NCBI GenBank assembly: GCA_964617665.1
Contig: CAZUAH010000161.1
Location: 1-25,767 of the forward strand
Length of the DNA stretch: 25,767 nt
Reading direction: 5' to 3'
Source of the DNA: JADHUC01 sp964617665
Lineage (GTDB): Bacteria; Planctomycetota; Planctomycetia; Pirellulales; Pirellulaceae
Shown: positions 16,856-23,000 of the stretch, piece by piece
How positions within the stretch are numbered: the stretch's first letter is position 1
How the letters are laid out: every line of letters begins with the position of its first letter
Program-made: the position numbers and the translations under genes
The notes under the pieces: generated by a model
The model's database searches: none
Seen by the model: the letters and a program-made list of their open reading frames with translations, nothing else
Told to the model about the DNA's origin: nothing

Positions 16856-18583
16856 TCATTCACTGACCACGCGACCCATCAGAGCCTTGACTGGCGCGTG
16901 CCGTTTGACCAAGATAACGGTTCGAGGGCATCGTTTGGCGATGGTTTCGGGAATGCTGCCGAAGAGAATTTGGGGATAGATGCTGCCGCCGGCTGCTCCG
17001 ACCACAACGGCGTCGTAGTCTTCGGCCTCTTCAATCACGCCCACGCTGACCGACTTGTGGCGGATCAGTTTGCTGTCGGTTTGCAGTTCATCCTCCTTCT
17101 TGATACGCGAAGCTGTTTCTTCCAGGCGCTTGTTGGCCTCGTTGACGTCACTCTCGGGAGCATCAGGCCCTACAACGCTGCACGTGGTGACCGAGCCGCC
17201 GGCCACGCGAAGGATCGAGGCCAGGTAGCCCTCGGCGCAGCGGGCGTGTTCTCCGCCAGCGGTAGGCAGGAGGAATCGGCCCAATGGCTTATGGTCGGTT
17301 TGCTTTACCAGCATTACGTCAGCACGCGCATTAGTGACCACGGCATCGACCACTTCGCCGAGGATCCTTTTGGTCGTGGACGTGTGTCCTTTCCAGCCGA
17401 GAATGATCAAATCGCAGGCGCGCTCCCGGGCCGTTTCCAACACCGCTCGGGCAGCGTTGTGGCCGACTCGAATCAACGACGTCACGGGTACGTCGTAATT
17501 CAACGCGGCGGCGTGCGCCTGCTCCAGAATTCGCCGTTCCCGCTCGACATACGGGTCCTCGCGTCTGGGCGGCAATTGCTCGGGGACCACGGCAATACGC
17601 AAGGCGACGATTTCGCCGTTCCGGTCAGTGGCGATTTGCGACGCCAGTTCGATTAGTTGCGGCACGTTTGCCGGATTGGCCAATGCCACCAGCACGCGAA
17701 AGCGGCTGTCGCCCGTAGACGCCGATCGCTCCAAGGCAACGCGGGACGGCGAGCCGGGCAAGGCGATCTCTTCGGGCTGCATTCCCTTCCAGACCATGAA
17801 GCCCAACAGGCCCAGTACAATGCAGGTCGCGGCCATCGCCATCGGCGTCGCGTGACCCAATATTTGGCCCAGAAGATACAAATTCGCCTGGATGCCCAAC
17901 GCCGGCAGTAACGGCACCAGCGGCACGCGAAACGGGCGCTCGATGTCCGGGTACTTTCGACGATGGGCGATCAACGCTGCATTGACTATGATCAAGGCGA
18001 TCAGCAAAACGGTGTCGGCAAAATGTGCCAAGTCCTCCAGGCCCAAGCTGATCGCGAAGATCAGAATCGTTCCGCCTACGAGCACAAGCGACACGACAGG
18101 CGTTCGCGTCTGCGGATTGATCGTGCCGAAGTCGGCAGGGAAGTGGCCCAAGCGGGCCATCGATAGCATCACCCGCGAACCGGCCATGATAGACGCGTTG
18201 GAGGCCGAGATCATGGAGAACAACGCTCCCGCTACAATCACAAAACCGCCCACAGATCCCAAGAACTGCTTTGCCGCTGTACCCATCGCGGCCTCGGTGT
18301 ACTCGGTAAGCCCGGCGGCAATCACAACCAGTACCACCAGCGAATACAGAACTGTGACAATCGCCATCGAAATGAAAATCGCCCGTGGGATGTTCTTGAT
18401 CGGGTTCTTCACTTCACCAGCCGATGCGGCGATCGCCGAGAATCCGAAAAACGTGATGAAGACCATGGCAGACGTTTGGGCGATTTGAGCGAAGTCCGTG
18501 CTGAATCGTTCGACGACGTCCGTCTTCTGTGGTTGTGTCCGCGTCGCCTGCCCAGGTTTCGCATAAAGGGGAAATCTGCGCAA
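16856..18583 (-). CDS. N-terminally truncated APC-type amino acid permease fused to two universal stress protein domains
   Basis: 575 residues if read from TTG 18583. No ATG or GTG is available until an internal ATG at 18466, and neither start has a proper ribosome site. An in-frame TGA lies a few codons further upstream. Residues 30-270 match the second half of an APC permease: 'AMVFITFFGFSAIAASAGEV' and KNPIKNIPRAI, the family's TM6 region, then about six more membrane helices. TM1-5 (about 200 residues) are missing and no room for them exists before the flavoprotein gene. Two USP domains follow, at about 295-430 and 433-565. Nucleotide-binding motif 1 is G-WK-G-X9-G but followed by Glu; motif 2 is the canonical G-AA-G-X9-GS. 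Full-length permease-USP fusions exist, so this looks like a 5'-deleted gene, perhaps a pseudogene. Confidence 0.75.
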   Translation of the reverse strand: MRRFPLYAKPGQATRTQPQKTDVVERFSTDFAQIAQTSAMVFITFFGFSAIAASAGEVKNPIKNIPRAIFISMAIVTVLYSLVVLVVIAAGLTEYTEAAMGTAAKQFLGSVGGFVIVAGALFSMISASNASIMAGSRVMLSMARLGHFPADFGTINPQTRTPVVSLVLVGGTILIFAISLGLEDLAHFADTVLLIALIIVNAALIAHRRKYPDIERPFRVPLVPLLPALGIQANLYLLGQILGHATPMAMAATCIVLGLLGFMVWKGMQPEEIALPGSPSRVALERSASTGDSRFRVLVALANPANVPQLIELASQIATDRNGEIVALRIAVVPEQLPPRREDPYVERERRILEQAHAAALNYDVPVTSLIRVGHNAARAVLETARERACDLIILGWKGHTSTTKRILGEVVDAVVTNARADVMLVKQTDHKPLGRFLLPTAGGEHARCAEGYLASILRVAGGSVTTCSVVGPDAPESDVNEANKRLEETASRIKKEDELQTDSKLIRHKSVSVGVIEEAEDYDAVVVGAAGGSIYPQILFGSIPETIAKRCPRTVILVKRHAPVKALMGRVVSE

Positions 18584-18783
18584 CAGCGAAGCAGAATACC
18601 CTCCACCCGCTTTCTCATCAACAAAACCTCAAGAGTCTTCGGGTTCTGGGCGGGATTATTGGCGTGATTCGGACCCGAATCAACTCTTGACAACTGCTTG
18701 GTGGACAAGAGAATAGGCCCATCAAGATGCGCCGCCGAGACTTGTCTGGCGCAGTTCGCCTTTCCTTTAGCGAGTGTGGTTCC

Positions 18784-19440
18784 ATGTCTGCAGAAGTCTT
18801 GGGCATCAGCGGAAGCCCCGTCCCGAACAGCAACACGGACCGGGCAGTGAAACAGATCCTTGAGCACACAGGTCTGATGACCGAGTTCGTGAAGCTCAGC
18901 GAACTGGATATGTCGCCGTGCCACGCATGTCTGGGCTGCGTCCAGGATAACGAGTGCGTTGTCCGCGACGATGGACGCGATCTGGCCCGACGTTTCCGCG
19001 AAGCCAAGGCGTTCGTGCTGGGCGCATTCACGCCGTACAGTAGCCTGGACGCCCGAACCAAAACTTTCATGGAACGCATGTACTGTTTCCGTCATCGTAT
19101 CGGCGGTAACGCTCGCAAGTTCGGCGCGGCAGTAATCACCACAGCGTGTCCTCCTGGAGCCGAAGGCCTGCCACCCGCGGCCGAGACAGCGACTTCGCAG
19201 ATCGCCTTCTGGATGATGGAAGAGGGGATGACGAATCTGGGCACGATGGTCGTGATGGGCAATGTGCCTTGTATCCGTTGCGGCCATGGCGACGAATGCC
19301 CGGTGAGCGGCGTAAACATGCTTCACGGCCCCGAGGCAACGATCGAGTCGGTGGGAGTCAATACGTTCGAAGACGATGCCTCGCTGCAAGAGCAGGCCAA
19401 ACAGTTGGGCGAGAAGATCCGCGACGCGGTGCTCCTCTAA
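18784..19440 (+). CDS. Iron-sulfur flavoprotein / NADPH-dependent FMN reductase family
   Basis: 218 residues from ATG 18784, chosen because flavodoxin-fold members begin just before the first beta strand (MSAEVLGISGSP). A frame-compatible ATG at 18727 would add 19 poorly conserved residues. The FMN phosphate loop GSPVPNSNT (10-18) is followed by a compact Cys cluster CHACLGCVQDNEC (C46, C49, C52, C58: CX2CX2CX5C), as in archaeal/bacterial iron-sulfur flavoproteins that carry one [4Fe-4S] next to FMN. A second Cys set, CIRCGHGDEC, lies near residues 165-175. Expected role: small electron-transfer flavoprotein, often linked to oxygen or redox stress. The ribosome site is weak. It is transcribed away from the truncated permease gene. 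Confidence 0.88.
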   Translation: MSAEVLGISGSPVPNSNTDRAVKQILEHTGLMTEFVKLSELDMSPCHACLGCVQDNECVVRDDGRDLARRFREAKAFVLGAFTPYSSLDARTKTFMERMYCFRHRIGGNARKFGAAVITTACPPGAEGLPPAAETATSQIAFWMMEEGMTNLGTMVVMGNVPCIRCGHGDECPVSGVNMLHGPEATIESVGVNTFEDDASLQEQAKQLGEKIRDAVLL

Positions 19441-19571
19441 CCCCGACGGCCATCACCGACCTGAGTAATGGCGCGGGCCGTTGTCAACCTTCTGCAATGC
19501 CCCAATCGTACGCTGACGATTCATCTACCGCGTGAATTCACTCCGAAACCTCGGAAAATGGATTGCGACTA

Positions 19572-19622
19572 TTGACGTCACGTGACGTCATCGGCTAGAA
19601 TCAATGACGTCAGGTGTCGTCA
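19572..19622 (+). promoter_or_regulatory. Promoter with twin TGACGTCA-type palindromes upstream of BlaI no. 2
   Basis: A perfect 18-bp palindrome TGACGTCACGTGACGTCA (19573-19590) overlaps a -35 TTGACG (19572-19577). The -10 TAGAAT (19596-19601) follows after 18 nt. A second copy, TGACGTCAGGTGTCGTCA (19605-19622), differs at two positions and lies 32 bp from the first. Repression by occupying both sides of the -10 is the expected mode for a dimeric repressor. The adjoining BlaI-like protein is the natural candidate, though its site specificity is not proven. Confidence 0.7.
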
Positions 19623-19658
19623 CCGAGTAACGACTTCCGCCAACGAGGAGAGTTTCGG

Positions 19659-20069
19659 ATGCCGGACCCGGATGGCAAACTTACGGCCGTTCAACATCAG
19701 ATTATGCAGGTGCTCTGGAAGCGGGGCGAGGATGGAGCTACGGCCAGCGAGATTTGGCAAGAGATTTGCGCTGACCGAGAGGTGGGCCGCACGACGGTGT
19801 TGAAGCAGATTCAGCGTCTGGAGAATCGTCACTGGCTGCAACGGAAGGCAGATACACGCGTCGCCTGCTTCATCGCGGCCGTGGATCAGCAACAAACCGC
19901 GGAAATGCTGGCGGCCGAGTTTGTGGACGACTTCTTCGGCGGCTCGTTGTCAGATTTGGTAATGAGCGTGCTGGGCTCGCGAGAGATCCAAGCCAATGAC
20001 GTACAGCGTCTGCAACAACTCCTGGACGATCATGCCGCGCGACGCGGTTCGAGGAGGAAGCGGTCATGA
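19659..20069 (+). CDS. BlaI/MecI/CopY-family transcriptional repressor (pair no. 2)
   Basis: 136 residues from ATG 19659, fixed by GAGGAG eight bases upstream. A GTG at 19614 is in frame but lies inside the operator region and lacks a ribosome site. It is a winged-helix repressor: 'LTAVQHQIMQVLWKRGEDGATASEIWQEI', recognition helix 'GRTTVLKQIQRLENRHWL', wing 'TRVACFIAAV', and a C-terminal dimer helix with the family FGGS (DDFFGGSLSDLVMSVL). The tail is basic (RRGSRRKRS). It differs clearly from the repressor at 8827, notably in the recognition helix, consistent with the different promoter motif. It ends in an ATGA overlap with the M56 gene at 20066, so both are one operon. Confidence 0.93.
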   Translation: MPDPDGKLTAVQHQIMQVLWKRGEDGATASEIWQEICADREVGRTTVLKQIQRLENRHWLQRKADTRVACFIAAVDQQQTAEMLAAEFVDDFFGGSLSDLVMSVLGSREIQANDVQRLQQLLDDHAARRGSRRKRS

Positions 20070-23000
20070 GTTCGCTCGAAGCTCTCCTGCCAACTCCGCA
20101 GATGGTGCTGTACCTGGGAAACGTCGCCCTGGCGGTGCTGTGGATTTTCGCCGCGGCGTTGATGGCGACCTTAGTTTGCCGACGGCGATCGGCACCGATT
20201 CGCCATGGTCTGTTGTTGCTGGGGCTTGTGGTGGCGTTGACTTCGCCCGCGTTGGTCTGGCTGGCAGGTGGAACTGGACTCGGTCAGTTTCAAGTTGCGT
20301 TGAGCGAGCAGTGTGAACCCATCGACAAGCCGGAAGTCGCCCCGGTCACACGACATCCGACCGTCGATGTCCGACAAGAGCCACCGACGGCAGAAAGAGA
20401 GGCGGTACCGGTACGTACGGCCTTCGTGGAGGAATACCAGGAGTTCGCTAGGGAATTTTCAGCCTCCGTTCCCGATACACGGGTCGAGGCGGCGCCGGTG
20501 CCACCTACCGAATCGGTTCCTCTCGTCGACCAGGTCGTGACTGCGGAAGAGACGGTATCTGTCACAACGACACCGTGGTGGTTGCTGATCGCACAGGGAT
20601 TTTTGCTGGTATGGGCGTTGGGCACGGCGGTCAGCGTGCTGTGGCTGGCCCGCTGCTTCGTGCGGCTGGCCGCGTTTTGCCGCGGACTGCGAGAGCACTC
20701 GGACGACGGCATGCGACAAGCTATAGCGCAAGCCTCTGCGCAGGTGGGATTGGCCCGTGCTCCGCGGTTGTTTGTCTCGGTGCGGGCCGTGATGCCCGTC
20801 ACGCTGGGACTGTTTCGGCCGGCGATCGTGTTGCCCGAGGGGTTTGCCGAGGACCTGCCGCCGGATCAATGTCGCGCAGTGCTTCTCCACGAGGTGGCCC
20901 ACGTGGCCCGTCGCGATTCGTGGGTGGGTTTGGCGCAGCGGCTGGCGGCGGTGCTCTATTGGTGGTGTCCGTTGGTGTATTGGCTCAATCGGCGGCTGGC
21001 CGACTTGCGCGAAGAAGTGTGCGACAACTACGTGCTTTGCAGTCAGGGCGACGGAGCGAGCTTCGCCAAGGTGCTGGTGGCGCTGGCCGAACGCGTTATC
21101 AAGCCGCCGTCGTTACCTGCTACGTTAAGCGTGTTCGAACATCATGCTGTTGGCGAGCGTTCGCACGCCCTCGAACATCGTATCCGCAGATTGCTGTCCA
21201 CGGAGACGAATCCGACGACCTGCATGAATCGCGCAGGCGTAGTGTCGGTGGTCCTTGGGGGACTGGGGATGGCCGTCGCGATCGCTCTGTCGCACGTACG
21301 TGCTGCGGAGACGGATGCCCCGATACCTGAAAGCGGCGTGACCACGAGCGAAAATGCCACCGTCGCAGATCCTCCGGCCGCGCCGACTGAGTCAGGAGGG
21401 GGCGAGTTAGAGCGGGCCAGGCAGATTGCCGAAATCGAGGCTGTGGCGGGTTGGGTCATTCGGGACGAGGACAGGCCCGGCCAGCCGGTGATTACGGTGA
21501 CGCTGAACGGAGACGCGATCACCGATGCGTTCTTTGAACGCCTGAAGGTGCTCGACGACCTTGAGACGCTGGTCCTTGGGCCCTCGCGGGTCACCGAAGC
21601 GGGCTTGACGCATCTGAAAGGGCTGCGTCATTTGCGAGAGCTTTACGTCACCAGAGCGCCCGTTAGCGACGCTTTCCTGAATCGTCTTCAGGAATTGCCA
21701 CAACTCGAAAAGTTGAGCCTGCGCAACAACCAGCTTGGAGATGCAAGTCTGAAGCAGCTCAAAGCACTGCTTCATCTCAAGGAACTGAGTCTTTCTGGCA
21801 ACCCAATCCACGACAAGGGCTTGGTGCATCTCGCTGCCCTAGTGCAACTCGAGCGTCTCGGACTGAGTGGTACTTTCGTCACGGATGCCGGCGTTGGGCA
21901 CCTCAGTCGGCTGCCCCGACTCCAATACATTGGGCTTTCCGGCACCCGAATCACGGGTGTCGGGCTGGAGCAACTTGTGATACTGACTGAACTCCGTGAC
22001 CTGAACCTTTGGAGTACGTCTATCACAGACGCCGGGTTGAAGCATCTTGGCAAGCTAACGCAACTGTCCGTACTGAGCCTCTCACGGACCGAGGTATCCG
22101 ATACTGGATTGGAGCACCTTGGCGGGTTGACGCAACTAACCAGCTTGGGTCTGGATGGAACCAACGTCACCGACGCCGGTTTGGCGCATCTCCGGGGAAT
22201 GACGCGGCTGGAGGCGTTGGACCTTGGCACTCACATTACCGACGCGGGACTGGAACATCTCAGCGGGTTGACAGGGCTGGTCAATTTGAACCTATCGCGT
22301 ACCAAGGTCACCGACGCAGGACTGGCCCATCTCAGCGGACTGACGCAGCTTCAAAGGCTGGATCTCTCCTACACCGGAGTCACCTCGACTGGCTTGAAAC
22401 ACGTCAGCGGGATGATGCAACTCCAGAAATTGAATCTGACCCGTACGGAGGTCACCGAGGACGGCCTGGAACACCTCAGCGGGCTGACGAAGCTCGAGGA
22501 TCTGGAACTGCCCGATATCCCGCTAAGCGATACCGGCCTGAGCTACCTCCAGGGATTATCCCAGCTTCATGAATTGAACCTAAGCGGCGGCGATTTCACT
22601 GACTCCGGTTTGCGGCATCTGCGTGGGCTGTCGCAGCTCTACCGTTTGGATCTTTCGGACACGAAGGCGACGGACGGCACGTTGGAGCATCTCCGGGGAT
22701 TGAAGCAGCTTACCAGCTTGAACCTGACTAACACCAAGACCACGGACGCCGGTTTGACGCATCTTGCCGAATCGACGCGACTCGCGGGCTTGATTCTGAC
22801 CGGCACTCAGGTCACCGACGCCGGGCTGAGGCATCTGAGCGGATTGACGCGACTACAGTACCTGGACCTTCGCGAGACGGAGGTCACCGACGATGGGCTG
22901 AAGCACCTCGGTGAATTGACGCGACTAGAGCATCTGGGCCTCAGAAAGACGGAGGTCACCGGCACGGGTTTGGGGCATCTCGGCGAGTTGCCGAAACTCC

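Noticed and set aside
16832..17656. Open frame of 274 codons on the plus strand
   Set aside because: Antisense shadow of the USP domains of the permease gene; low-complexity translation, no ribosome site, no motif.
18687..18715. Possible promoter TTGACA-17-AGAATA for the flavoprotein gene
   Set aside because: The -35 is perfect but the -10 is poor; not strong enough to annotate as a feature.
18409..19389. Open frame of 326 codons on the minus strand
   Set aside because: It lies antisense to the iron-sulfur flavoprotein, whose motifs are unmistakable. Its translation is His/Arg-rich, without family resemblance, and it does not supply the missing permease helices.
19614..19658. GTG start 15 codons upstream for the second BlaI-type gene
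   Set aside because: It would lie within the second operator palindrome and has no ribosome site; ATG 19659 has GAGGAG at ideal spacing.
20575..21330. Plus-strand open frame of 251 codons inside the M56 region
   Set aside because: It is an out-of-frame reading (Arg/Gly/Ala-rich) of the M56 peptidase gene. The true frame starts at 20066 and carries HEVAH.
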